A stretch of DNA of 64,000 nt from Isochrysis galbana (taxonomy: Eukaryota > Haptophyta > Isochrysidales > Isochrysidaceae): NCBI GenBank assembly GCA_018136815.1, contig CM030936.1:5679774-5743773 (forward strand). Reading direction: 5' to 3'. Below the pieces are notes generated by a model that was not told the origin of the DNA, did no database searches, and saw nothing but the letters and a program-made list of their open reading frames with translations. Shown in pieces: positions 52,512 through 63,000 of this stretch. The translations under genes and the position numbers were made by a program. Numbering within the stretch: the first letter of the stretch is position 1; the number at the start of each line of letters is the position of its first letter.

Positions 52512-55500
52512 ATGGCCTCCCTCTTGGGCTCGCTCCTCGGCGGCGGCGGCGGCGGCGGCGGCCGCCGGCTGAGCGCGAAGCAGCTACTCGAGCGGCTGGG
52601 CTCCGCGACGCAGCTCGACGACCGACGGGAGGCGCTTGAGGGCTTCAAGGAGCTCTCGCAGAGCGAGGCGCTCCGACTGATCGACCGCGGCGGAATCGGG
52701 CTACTCGTCTCTCTCGCGGCCGACCCGGACACCGTGCTCGCGAGGGACGCGCTCGAGATCCTCGTCAATCTATGCGACGTGGCGGTGCCCACGGTGGTGC
52801 CCGAGGACAAGCCGCACGCCAACCGCGTCGCGGGCGAGCACAACACGGACGTTCTGCTCTCCAATGCGGTGCACCTTCCCGCCGTGCTTGGCGCGCTCCA
52901 GGAGGATGACTTCTACATCCGCTTCCACGCGCTCGCGCTTTTGCAGCGGCTGCTTGCCAACGCACCCGATCGAACGCATGCTGCTCTTCTCGCCGCGCCC
53001 GCCGCTGTCGGCTATGTCTTGGGCCTACTGGACGATGAACGTGAGGTGGTGCGCAATGAAGCGCTGCAGCTACTGTGCTCACTCATGCCGTTGGCACCGC
53101 CCGAGCTCGCTAACATCCTAGCCTTTCAAGGCGCATTCGAGCAGCTACTCCGCATCGCTGAGGCCATCTCCGGTGGTGAGGCGTCGGACACGGCCGACGC
53201 GGGAGCAGCCGCTGTACTTCGTGACGTGCTTGAGGCTATAGGTCAACTGCTCGCGAGCCACCCAGCCAACCGGCGGCTCTTCGTAGAGGGTGAGTGCCTG
53301 TCACGACTGATAAAGCTGCTGCACCTACCGCCCAGCCATAAGTCGGAACATGCGGTGCGCGTCTCTCTGGCGTGCCGCGCACTCTGGCAGCTCCTGCGCG
53401 CGCCGACCAGAGGTGGCACTCGCCCGGTTGGGGGCAATGGCCTTGAACTGAAGGCCACTCGTCAAGATGGCCAGAGCGGGGCCGATGCCTCCCTGCTACG
53501 AGACGCGGTCCACTCCGCAGGCGCCCTCGTACCGCTTGCTCCTCTACCCACGTCACCCACCACCTCGACCGACCAGGCCCTGCGCGTGGCCGCGCTGGCG
53601 GCGATTGCGCAGTTAGTGCATGGGCACGCCGAAGCTAGCAACAGTCTTGCAGCCATGCAAACAACCCGCCAGCTCGGCGGGGAGACCATATCCGAGCCGA
53701 TGCTGCCCAGGCTGTTTGGTGTGGCCCTACGCTCTCCGCCGCTTTATCAGGCGGTGTGCCTCGAGCTTTTCGGCTCGCTGCTCGGCTCCGACCCCAAGCT
53801 ACAGCTGGCGCTCTCGGCACCTCTCGCAGCAAAGCCGGGCTCAGAGGCAGAGGCGGGCATCGAAGCACGACAGACCGACGCCAATGTAGCCCAGCTCGCG
53901 CTCGCCGCCCTCGTCGGCTCAGCAGCCAAATCTACCGGAAGCTCTGCCATGGCGGACGACCGGCAGGCGGCAGATAAGTCATGGCTCGGCGGGGGTGTTC
54001 TCACTGCGCTTCTGCGCGGTAACAAGGATGTCGCCACTCTTTTGTTTCGCGCAAATCTAGTGACATCAGCGCCGCCCCGCCCGGGCGAGGCCGGTGGGCT
54101 TTTTGTGTGGTTGTGCAACGCCGTATGTGATGGCCTCGATGCGACTAGATGGCGCCATCCGAACGGCGCGGACGCCGCGTCGGCCACCCCTAATGCCGAC
54201 GCATCATCTACTTTCCGGTTGTTTGCACCACTCCGTTTGCTGCTCGTACTAGTCTTCATGTGCCCGAGCGCTGCGGTGGCTTTTGCGTCTCGTCAACGGG
54301 CCCTTCCCACGCTGGTCAATTTTCTGAGCGCTCGCGATCCCGCCGATCGTCACGTCAAGGGCATGGCAGCTGCACTACTAGGCGCGTGCCTGCTGCACGT
54401 TCGCGCCTCCCATGGAGAAGCTGTTGGAGCCCCTAGCGACGAGGACATGCCAGCATCGCCGGAGGCCGTGCCCAACGGGTATGGCATCGCCGACGGTGCT
54501 CTAGGAGTGGTCCATAGCAGTGGCTTTATGGCCACCTTGCTTGGTATGGTCACGAAACGCATTGGCCTCGCCCGGTATGAAGCGGCATGGGAAGGGATGC
54601 GACAAGATCGGGCATATACACCTGCGGTGCCCATCGACTGTTGGCAAGGCGAGTCAGTGCTCTCCACACTTGACACCCCCGGCGTGGTGCAGGGCGTAGT
54701 GCTCTACGACGCGCACGCGCACACCATACTCGAGCAGATCCACTCTCAGGTGAGAGCGCTCTTGCTCGAATCGTACGCTCTCCCACCGCATGGGCACGTC
54801 TCGCCGTCGGTATCGCCCATAGGCTATCGTGATGGTCGCAAGGTCACCCCGCAGAGCGTGAGCAGCGAAGTCGATGTGCAGGGCAGAGGTGATGCGACGG
54901 TCGGGGGGAAGCCGATAGCGGCGGGTGGTGACGAGGTGACGGTCATGGCGATCGAGTCGTTCAAACAGGTAATCCGAGCGCAGGACGAGGCCGCGCGCCA
55001 GATGAAGCTATCACTGGAGGCGGCGCAGGCAGAAGCCAGGGAGGCACGCGCTGCCGCCGCCGCAGCAGCAGCTGAATCTGCAGCCACCAGCGTCGCGGAA
55101 GCGGAGAGTCTGCGGCTCGAGGTGCGTCGGCTGAAGGATGACCTGTTGTCCGCACGTGAAGAGGCCGACTCACTCCGTGCCGAGCTTGCGATGGAAGCGG
55201 AAAGGGTTGCGAACGCGACTTCGGCGGGGCGAGCAGAGCTCGAGGCGATGACGGCGGCGTACACGCAAGCAGCGGCAGCACTGGCGCGTCGCGAGCAGGA
55301 GTTGGCGGAGGCCAGGCTCACAGCCACCGAACGCGACCGAGGCGATGCGGGCGTCTTCCCGAGTAGCGACCAGAATGGCAACACTCCGAGTGGCGGCGAG
55401 GCCGCAGATGGAAGGTTGCAGTCAAATTCGACAAAAGATGGCGAAGCCGCTGATGCAGCTGCGAGCTCTATGGGGGGCGACGCGGCAACTGTTGCTCGGA

Positions 55501-56276
55501 TGAGGGTGCAGCTTCGCATGCTGCAATCGCACGCGGACGGACTTGCAAGGGACTTGCAAACGGCGATCGGGGAAGTGGAGGCGGCGAATGCAGAGTTGGA
55601 CGCTGCGAAGGCGGAGGTGGAGGCTACGAAGGCGGAGGCGCAGGCGGTGAAGGCGGAGGCGCAGGCGGCCAAGGCGGAGGCACAGGCGTCCAAGGCCGGG
55701 GCGGAGGCAGCGATGGCCGAGGCAGAGATGGCAAGGAAGGAGGCGGACGCCGCAAGAGCGCAGGCAGAGGCCGAAGCAACATCGGCGATGGTTACAATAG
55801 CAGATTCCAAAGGCACCCGGGATACCAACCATATCGCATCACTTGGACAAGCTATGGGAGGCAACGTGGGTGAGGCACGGATGTCCTCGCAGGCAACCGA
55901 GGCGAGACTGGCTGAGGCTGAGGCGAGAGCTGCAGCTGCAGAGGCCGAGGCAAAGGCTGTGGCCGCGTCGGTGGCCGCCAAGGTGAAGGCGGCGGAGGCG
56001 GCGGTTGCGCATGCGGAAGACGCCCGCGCAGCGGCAGAAGCAGCATCGGCGCAGTCGAAAGCGGCGTTATCCGAGCTAGAGCTAGAGCATGAAGAGCTTT
56101 TGATCTGCCTCGCTGAACAGGATGCGCTGACGCAGGCCCTGCAGGCGCAGTTGGCGGGGGCATCCCCTGCGTCTCAGAGGGCAGCTACGCCAGCAACCGG
56201 CAAAGCCTCGCTTTCCGAAGAGATGCATATGCCTACCATTCCTGGCGGCATTGACAATGGGCCGCTGCCCCTTTAA
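52512..56276 (+). CDS. p115/Uso1 vesicle-tethering golgin
   Basis: Intronless, 1254 aa from ATG 52512; the frame is open earlier (ATG 52311), but that part is low-complexity. The N-terminal head (about 1-640) is armadillo-like: LIDRGGIGLLVSLAADPDTV, DDFYIRFHALALLQRLL, LLDDEREVVRNEALQLLCSL, FQGAFEQLLRIAE, LLASHPANRRLFVEGECL. These line up with the Uso1_p115_head family. A long coiled coil follows (about 815-1235), including a stretch of near-perfect Ala/Glu/Lys heptad-like repeats (KAEAQAVKAEAQAAKAEAQA, about 1040-1090). p115/Uso1 tethers COPII vesicles to the cis-Golgi with Rab1/GM130. The acidic C-terminal tail of animal p115 is absent (ends GGIDNGPLPL). The lack of introns over 3.7 kb is notable here. 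Confidence 0.9.
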   Translation: MASLLGSLLGGGGGGGGRRLSAKQLLERLGSATQLDDRREALEGFKELSQSEALRLIDRGGIGLLVSLAADPDTVLARDALEILVNLCDVAVPTVVPEDKPHANRVAGEHNTDVLLSNAVHLPAVLGALQEDDFYIRFHALALLQRLLANAPDRTHAALLAAPAAVGYVLGLLDDEREVVRNEALQLLCSLMPLAPPELANILAFQGAFEQLLRIAEAISGGEASDTADAGAAAVLRDVLEAIGQLLASHPANRRLFVEGECLSRLIKLLHLPPSHKSEHAVRVSLACRALWQLLRAPTRGGTRPVGGNGLELKATRQDGQSGADASLLRDAVHSAGALVPLAPLPTSPTTSTDQALRVAALAAIAQLVHGHAEASNSLAAMQTTRQLGGETISEPMLPRLFGVALRSPPLYQAVCLELFGSLLGSDPKLQLALSAPLAAKPGSEAEAGIEARQTDANVAQLALAALVGSAAKSTGSSAMADDRQAADKSWLGGGVLTALLRGNKDVATLLFRANLVTSAPPRPGEAGGLFVWLCNAVCDGLDATRWRHPNGADAASATPNADASSTFRLFAPLRLLLVLVFMCPSAAVAFASRQRALPTLVNFLSARDPADRHVKGMAAALLGACLLHVRASHGEAVGAPSDEDMPASPEAVPNGYGIADGALGVVHSSGFMATLLGMVTKRIGLARYEAAWEGMRQDRAYTPAVPIDCWQGESVLSTLDTPGVVQGVVLYDAHAHTILEQIHSQVRALLLESYALPPHGHVSPSVSPIGYRDGRKVTPQSVSSEVDVQGRGDATVGGKPIAAGGDEVTVMAIESFKQVIRAQDEAARQMKLSLEAAQAEAREARAAAAAAAAESAATSVAEAESLRLEVRRLKDDLLSAREEADSLRAELAMEAERVANATSAGRAELEAMTAAYTQAAAALARREQELAEARLTATERDRGDAGVFPSSDQNGNTPSGGEAADGRLQSNSTKDGEAADAAASSMGGDAATVARMRVQLRMLQSHADGLARDLQTAIGEVEAANAELDAAKAEVEATKAEAQAVKAEAQAAKAEAQASKAGAEAAMAEAEMARKEADAARAQAEAEATSAMVTIADSKGTRDTNHIASLGQAMGGNVGEARMSSQATEARLAEAEARAAAAEAEAKAVAASVAAKVKAAEAAVAHAEDARAAAEAASAQSKAALSELELEHEELLICLAEQDALTQALQAQLAGASPASQRAATPATGKASLSEEMHMPTIPGGIDNGPLPL

Positions 56277-56759
56277 GGGAAGCTTCCCCGGAAGGCCCAC
56301 GCAAGCTTCCCCGGAAGGCCCACGCTTGACCTTGCATGCGATGAAAGGACCAAGCGGAGTTGGGTGGCAAGTGGCACTCATCTTGCATAAAAAATACATA
56401 TGAGGGTTCACTCATCTTGCATCAATAGGTGCGATCAGCGATCAGATGGCATGTGGTGCTCATAAACTTGTCGCGAAATGCCAAGTGGCAAAGCTTTTGT
56501 ACCCTATTCATAGCACAACTTTTCACTTCTGGTAGAATATAGCTGAAAAAACTTCATAATACTACCTCCGTTTCAAAATTGAAACCTTTGGCTCCCTGCT
56601 GGCCTATGAGGAACCATAGTAAAGATTTTGTTAATTCTATGAGATAGCGGGTACATTGGGGCGTTGTCCTGTGGCGGAGGTTCGACCTCAAAGCATTAGG
56701 GGAATGGAGAGATCCGTGATATTATTCAAGAGGTCTATAGGAAAAGTGCGCGTGGGCGG
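56277..56759. other. p115 3' flank with isolated mariner-like end
   Basis: A direct repeat GGGAAGCTTCCCCGGAAGGC / GCAAGCTTCCCCGGAAGGC at 56276-56322, just after the stop, contains AAGCTTCC. At 56560 TA is followed by CTACCTCCGTTTCAAAATT, the same end as the mariner remnant at 21088. Confidence 0.55.
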
Positions 56760-57951
56760 TAGGGCCAGGTCAGAGTTTCGTGAAACTCATTTCGAAACTT
56801 GGGCCACTTCTGTGGGGAAAAAACTTTCGCGAAATTTGGGCTCAAAATCGCCCATTATGCGCAACTTGCGCGAAACTCCGGGGGCCGGGGGAGGGGGGGG
56901 TGGGGATTTTGCTTGCGCATGCCGGCCGCGCCCACCCAGCCGCCAAAGCTAATTATTATGATTTTCATGACATTATTCACGCAGTCTTGAGGTCATTTCC
57001 AATGCGGTCATCGTCACGAAGCGAGCGGCTTCCCCGTGGCGGCTCTCACCTTGCACCTTGTTGTATTCCTGCCCTTCAGACGAAGCTGAAGGCCGTAGGC
57101 ATGAATATTCGTGTAAGTACGTGCCCGCACTCACAATTGAACAGTTCCCCGTGTTGCTACTGACACCCAAGACACACACATTCGGATTCCGCATGGTCTC
57201 AAGCCCAGGTTTGCAGATTTTGGTCTCGAAATTTGCGATTCGAATTTTGTTTTTGCTGTTACTATAAGTGTTGGCTCGTTTAAGGTAATAAACAGACACG
57301 ACTTCGACTTCACGCTCGTCTGCAGTCGCTCTGTGAGACTCTCTCTCTCCCCTCTCTCTCTCCGTCCTCCTCACCTCGGCCGACGGAAGGGATTTCGTCC
57401 AAAATGTTCTCCGGTCTAAAGATATTCCGTGGTTGGTCTCTCCGTCTCCGTGCTACCTCTCCGGTCGCTCTCGCTCGTTAGTCGTTAGCGCGTGCGTCGC
57501 TGTCGAGGCCACCGGCCTGTGGGACGACGTCCACTGGCGTGAGACAATGTACGTTGAATATTAACGTGGGAATTTAATCGGGAGTAGTGAGCTCCATCCA
57601 ATAATACTGCTGCTGCTCTTGTTGATGCTACTGCTGCTACTGCTACTGCTGCTGCTACGCTGCTGTTGCTGCTACGCTGTTGTTGTTGTTGTTGTTGTTG
57701 CTGCTGCTGCTGCTGCTCCTACTACTGTGCTACTACCTACTATTACTACCATGTCCGATGGTGTGCGTGCGCAATAATAACAAGCAGCTCCACATAACAA
57801 CTTGTCAACAACCAATAACAATAACCCGTAATCCGTAATCCGAAGAAACTACGCGAAACTTTTGTGAAACTTGGCTAGCCGGTGAGCAACTTTTGCGAAA
57901 CTTTCACGCGAAACTTTGGGGGGTCCGGCGCGAAACTCTGACCTGGCCCTA
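56760..57951. mobile_element. Non-autonomous hAT element, copy 3 (1192 bp)
   Basis: Terminal inverted repeat TAGGGCCAGGTCAGAGTTTC with a perfect 8-bp duplication GTGGGCGG (56752-56759, 57952-57959). Both ends carry GCGAAACTT/AAATTTGG arrays. The interior has CT runs and a long (CTG)n/(TTG)n tract (57605-57735) and no transposase remnant that I can see. Confidence 0.92.
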
Positions 57952-57997
57952 GTGGGCGGGCGGGAGCTTTCCCGCGAATCGGCTTCCTTGCGATTGC

Positions 57998-58132
57998 GAT
58001 GCCGAGGCTGAAGATCGAAAAGTTACTCGATCGCAAGGGCGATGGAGCTTCACGCAAGCATCTCGTCAAGTGGAAGTGGCGCGGCCATCCTCGTTCTGAA
58101 GCTACTTGGGACTTGGGCCCGCTATCCTTTAT
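57998..58132 (+). pseudogene. Gypsy chromodomain fragment, second copy
   Basis: IEKLLDRKGDGASRKHLVKW and RGHPRSEATW match the chromodomain at 8.67-8.77 kb at DNA level too (CGATCGCAAGGGCGATGGAG). Only this piece survives. It lies 38 bp after hAT copy 3. Confidence 0.75.
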
Positions 58133-58864
58133 TCCTTCTCTTCTTCGACTCTGTCGCGGTGTCGCGGTGGGGTGGGCGGCAAGCGGATGTCGCATCCGCG
58201 ATCGACCTTTTTGTTTTAGAAGTTGTCTGCGTTTCTATGTCCCCTCCTTGCAGGCTAGTCACTAGTCACCGTCGCAGGATCCTACATTCGCCCATTCGCC
58301 CTTGTTGCCCTCGCCTCCTTTGTCGCCTCCCTTGTCGCCTGCTTGCCCCTCACCGGGCTTACCTCCTTGCGTGCTCCTCGCGTTTTTAGGCTAAGTCGCG
58401 CGATCAGGTATCGCCGGTGCAAGGAACCGCCCCCTTGTGTGACCCTGATTCCCCCTCAGGTGTTGGCCGTTGGATGATATCGTGGCGCTGTTTTACTTCG
58501 GTCTTCATCAACTCACTTAAGGGTTTTCGAAAGATTCCCTCCTTATTCCTGTGCGTAACTGTCGCCCCCGTCGGATCGTCCGTCGCCCCGTCGCTCTCTT
58601 GTCGGCATTCTCTTCCTTGTTCGATCTGTCAGCAGGTTCCTGTGCGTTCCGTGATAAGGATACGTTAGTGTGGAGAGTGTTGACGTGAGTGTAGTGTCAT
58701 CTCGTCGGTCCATCGGCCTCTAGCCGTCTGTCGTCTGTCGTTCTTCGTTCGTCGCTCTCGTTCTCGTTCTCGTTCCCGTTCTCGTCCCTCGTTCTCAACA
58801 CTACCTCAACACCAAACCTCACCAATCCCTCAGCCCTAGCCTATCCATCCCGATCCGCCCAGCC
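58133..58864. other. Possible gypsy LTR/leader
   Basis: Pyrimidine-rich (CGTTCTCGTTCTCGTTC at 58755-58790), no coding. It follows a gypsy pol end and precedes a gag-like start, so an LTR here is plausible, but I could not fix its ends. Confidence 0.3.
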
Positions 58865-59060
58865 ATGTCCGCTCCGTCGTCGCGCTCGCCCTCGCCCAAG
58901 CCCGTCCTCCCGCCTTCCTCTGCTGAGGAGGTGGTCCAGCCCGTCATTCCATCACTCCCGGCCTCCTTCGCCGCGCCTTCCGCCGATCGTCTCCCTTCCG
59001 AATCATCGCATATCGAGCCCGTGGTCATGCTCGATCCGTCAGCGGAGAGGGAGAGGGAGA
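58865..59060 (+). pseudogene. Gag-like ORF start, cut by MITE
   Basis: MSAPSSRSPSPKPVLPPSSA begins a 65-codon Ser/Pro-rich ORF after an A/C-rich leader, in the style of retrotransposon gag starts. The insertion at 59061 cuts it. The family call is weak. Confidence 0.35.
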
Positions 59061-59548
59061 CCTAGTTGTTAAACATAGGAACAGTGTGTTTCTACGGAAG
59101 TCAAAAACAGTGTTTTTCACCGTGTTTCTAGGAGACCCCTATGTCCGGAACAGAGGGCTGCGCGCTGCGCGCGCGCGGTGAGTGAGCGTGCGAGCGAGGC
59201 CATAGCCATAGCATAATCAATCCCGCCGCCTGATTGCCTGGCCTCCCACCTACCACTTCCACCTACCACCTAGCACCGCCTAGTTGGATGCAAGACAATC
59301 AATCATCAATTACAATCATGCTTGACAGTTACAATTACGATTACACTCCCACAGGAACTACCGGTAGCTGTGAGCTGTGAGCCTACGGGAGATGGGGATA
59401 TAAATATACATGTACATGTACACTATATATCAATATATATATATGACCCGCTGTTTTCGGTACTGTGTTTCACCGTGTTTCTAAAAAAGCCAAAAACAGC
59501 TGTTTTTGGTGTGTTTCTAGACCTAACCCACCGTGTTTCACATCTAGG
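59061..59548. mobile_element. 488-bp palindrome-bearing MITE
   Basis: Ends CCTAGTTGTTAAACATAGG and, inverted, CCTAGATGTGAAACACGG. Perfect 8-bp duplication GAGGGAGA (59053-59060, 59549-59556). Each end region contains a GTGTTTCTA...CAAAAACAG palindromic block; 59490-59509 is the perfect palindrome CCAAAAACAGCTGTTTTTGG. The terminal CCTAGATGxGAAAxAC is shared with the 18422-18622 element. Confidence 0.9.
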
Positions 59549-59556
59549 GAGGGAGA

Positions 59557-59609
59557 GGAGGGGAGCGGCGCGCGCTCCATGCTCCATGACCCTATCGGTT
59601 TAACGATAG
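59557..59609 (-). mobile_element. LINE 5'-end scrap (C) with hairpin
   Basis: Minus strand: hairpin CTATCG/CGATAG (59592-59609), then GGGTCATGGAGC and ATGGAGCGCGCGCC (duplicated start). Only about 30 bp of ORF before the MITE. Confidence 0.5.
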
Positions 59610-60032
59610 TTGAGGGTGGTCCATGAATAGACAGCATCGTGATGTAGAACAGAGGTAACATCGCTAGCGTTCGTAACGGCGATACGATGACACTAACCAG
59701 GATGACGTTGCCACACTGAGAGTAGAACTGAGGTATCTATAACAAAACACGACTTATGTTTAAACAAATGCCGCTTCTTGGTGTGCGTCTCGTCTGAGAT
59801 CACGAATAGAGAAAAATAAAGGAGTAGGAGTAGAGAGCAGAGCAGGGAGTACTTTATTTACTCTATGATTTTGTCCCCCCCCCCCCCCCCCTCCCCCCCC
59901 TCTCTCTCTCTCTCTGTTTAGTGTTAAGTGTATATCCGCAGTTGTTTTGTAGGATGGAGTTTTCTAGTCCGAGGGGTGACGTCATCGGTAGCGGACCTAC
60001 GTCATTGGATTGTCGCGCGAGCTTAGCCCTCA
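59610..60032. other. Leader or LTR region of the copia element
   Basis: C-run at about 59875-59893 then (CT)n. Expected place for the 5' LTR end and primer-binding site, but I could not identify them with confidence. Confidence 0.3.
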
Positions 60033-63000
60033 ATGGTAACTCCGTTCTATGTTGCTCTTCTCACAGTCTCTGGGCCCCATCTAGGTCGGGCCAAACATGG
60101 TACCCCCGCCGAGAGGATTTCGTCCCTCTTCCGCGTGCGACTGAGCGCACGTTCTCCGGACTCCTTCACCCAACACAAGGTTGGATCGAACACAGAGACC
60201 GAACAACTTTTCTACCCAAATGGGTTGTTCGAATCCCCGAATCCGCTCAAGGGAGCGGATGTTGGGTCCCACGCATCGCAACGGACCCAACAAGCACTGT
60301 CATCGCCCACGCGCGACTGGCGCGTCGAATTCTCGGCGCAGCTGAAGCTCATCACCAACCAAAAACATTCTCTGGTTGACGGTGATCACCTTCAAAAATT
60401 CCAGTCGTATCTATACCACTTCTCCTCCCAGTCATCGGAAGTACCGTGCGCGGCATGCTGGTACACGTCTCCGCATCGCATTTACACTGATGAAGGTTGC
60501 TGGATCGAATCTCACCGCCGCATGCGTAAGCTTTTGCTGCACCTTCCAATGGTTGGTGTACTCTGGAACAATTCGTTGAGTTCATGCGTTTTTCATTTTC
60601 TCAAACCTCATCAACCTATAGCGACTCTGCCTCCCCATCAACATCACGCGGATCAGGCGCCAACGCCGTCGCCGATACCATCTCCAACGCTGAAGCAAAG
60701 TCGTTGCCAACATGACCAAGATGAAGAATATGCACTAATGATGGGAGAATCCAACCTGGATGATTACGACTCCCGCAAATATCGTTGCCGGCCATTTGAT
60801 GGCACTCCCGGCCGATCATTTGAACTTTTCTGTCGCGATTTTGGCAATGCTTTCTCGCGAGATTACATTGGTGATGCCGACCTTACTACTTGTATGTTGG
60901 GCCTCGATGTTGGGGGCTACCTTGAACAAGACCCTAACACTGATCGAGCAGTGTTCGGAGGCATACCGATGTTTCAATTCTACAATGCTGATGGATCTGT
61001 TAGGACGGCAGCAAGGCAACAACTTAATGACCACATCAAGAGAAAGAGGATCTTATTCTCTTACCTTATGGAACACATCTCCAACTCCAATATACGCGAA
61101 ATGCTAACATCCCAAGCTCCTCACGATGGTGCCAAAGCGTACAGAATCCTCTACCAACAATGTCACCAGGATGTGGACGATCTCACATTAATGGAGCATG
61201 ATGTTGAATGGGACTCAGTCTCTCTTCTCACGATCGGCATCAATGAGCACTCCATCACCAACCTCATTGCGCATCTTCATAGCCTCAATGCGAAAAGGCC
61301 CTCAAATAAACAAAAAACGAACGATCAACTTGTTATCAAGGTTCTCTCGTGTATCACCTCGGACATATCTGAATCCCTAGCTCACAAATGTCAAGAAGAA
61401 ATAGCTGCACCTCCCTCCCAACGCAAGTATTGGACTGACAACGAAAGGGATGCAATCAAACTCAAAGCGGATTTGCAACCGTTATGGAAAATCAAATTCA
61501 ACCAAGGAGCTATATCGACTCCGAAAGAGGGAGGTAGGCGTGCAACAGGTGGTGGGGTCCGTCCTGACGCCTCCTACTTGAAAGACACGGCGCTAGTAGC
61601 AAAGCCGGACTCGCCCGCTCACGGTCATCAACCACAAAGAGCCGTCTTAACATCCGGCCAAGCATTAAAGGCGGCTAGGTGCTATCGCTGTCAAGGCTCT
61701 GGGCATCAGGCTAACGTTTGCCCCACCCCAGCCGATCACTCGGTCACTATCCACGACTGGATAGCCGCACTGCAGTCTCATACCGCCGCCCGGGCCAAAG
61801 GGAGTCGAGGAAAAGGCAAAGGTAGTCATTCACAACCAACAAAACAAGGGCGAGGCCGAAGCAATTCTGCCTATATATTATCAGATGTAACTGAGGCAGA
61901 CAATTCTGCTAACACTACCGCCAACGCCAACGCGCCTTCCGACGCTGTTCACTTTGCCGCAGGAGATGAGTGGCGTGACATTGTTGACGACACTGCCTTT
62001 GCCGTGAGAGTCGAAAATCTATACCCGCCCGGGGTTGAACCTTCAACATTTTGCTTATGGAGCTGTTTACGTTACATTTGGGCTGTCTTCCGGCACCTAT
62101 TTTTTGGACCCCAAACGGCGCGTCGGTGCATGGCAAACTCGGACACTGCGCTACTCTCACACTCGCCCACGGCCCGCCAGCTATCTTTCATAGTTGACTG
62201 TGGGGCCACGAAGCATTGTATTGCCGATGAGACCGAGCTAGATTGCATCACTGATGACAACCCGGGCACCTTCATCGTTATTGGCGATGGTCGGCGTGTG
62301 CCCATATCCAAAATTGGCAACATGACCATCGTTGTTGATGCTCGCCTCCGTCTCGAGAATGGTTCTCATGTCCATAGGCGCGTCCCTATTCGCCTCACCG
62401 GGGTCAGAGTTGTCCCTGGTTTAGCAGCTAGGCTGTTCAGCTGCCGTGCTGGTTATGAGAATGATAAGATCTCCACTTTTCTCAATGAAGAGTGCTATCT
62501 TCAATTGCCTGGAGGAGAGCTCGCTCCTATGGCTGCATCAGGTCATCACTACACTCTTAACTTTGATACGGCTCTCGCCGCCGCCGAAGACGCAAATGAT
62601 GAACCCTCTCCATACCTGTGGCATGCTAGGCTCGGCCATTTCAATGTGCACCGCATTCGTGCTGCAATGCTCTCAAGGGGAATTTCCAATGCTCATGCTT
62701 CAACTCACACATTAGATTGTAAAGCATGCCTTGAGAACCAACGCCGCTCGCCGCACAAAAGGATCCCGCCAAACACTCGAAAATACCGACACTTTGGCGA
62801 AAAAGTTGTGTCTGATACTTGCGGACCGTTCCCTCCCTCACCTTCCGGACTCCGTTTCGCTATAATCTTCATCGATATGTATTCCAGACTCGCGGCTGTC
62901 TACTTCCTGAAACAAAAATCATCGGCCGACGTCCTCCTTGCAGCTCAGACGTATGTTGGAGACCATGCTTATCTTCTCACGAAAACGTGCATATCGGGTG

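Noticed and set aside
60100-60120. TGGTACCCCCGCCGAG as copia primer-binding site
   Set aside because: It starts with TGG, but its complement does not fit a normal tRNA 3' half, and it lies inside the open frame after ATG 60033.
60222-60240. TTCGAATCC as a tRNA T-loop
   Set aside because: Flanking bases do not pair as a T-stem and no anticodon arm fits upstream; it is within the copia frame.
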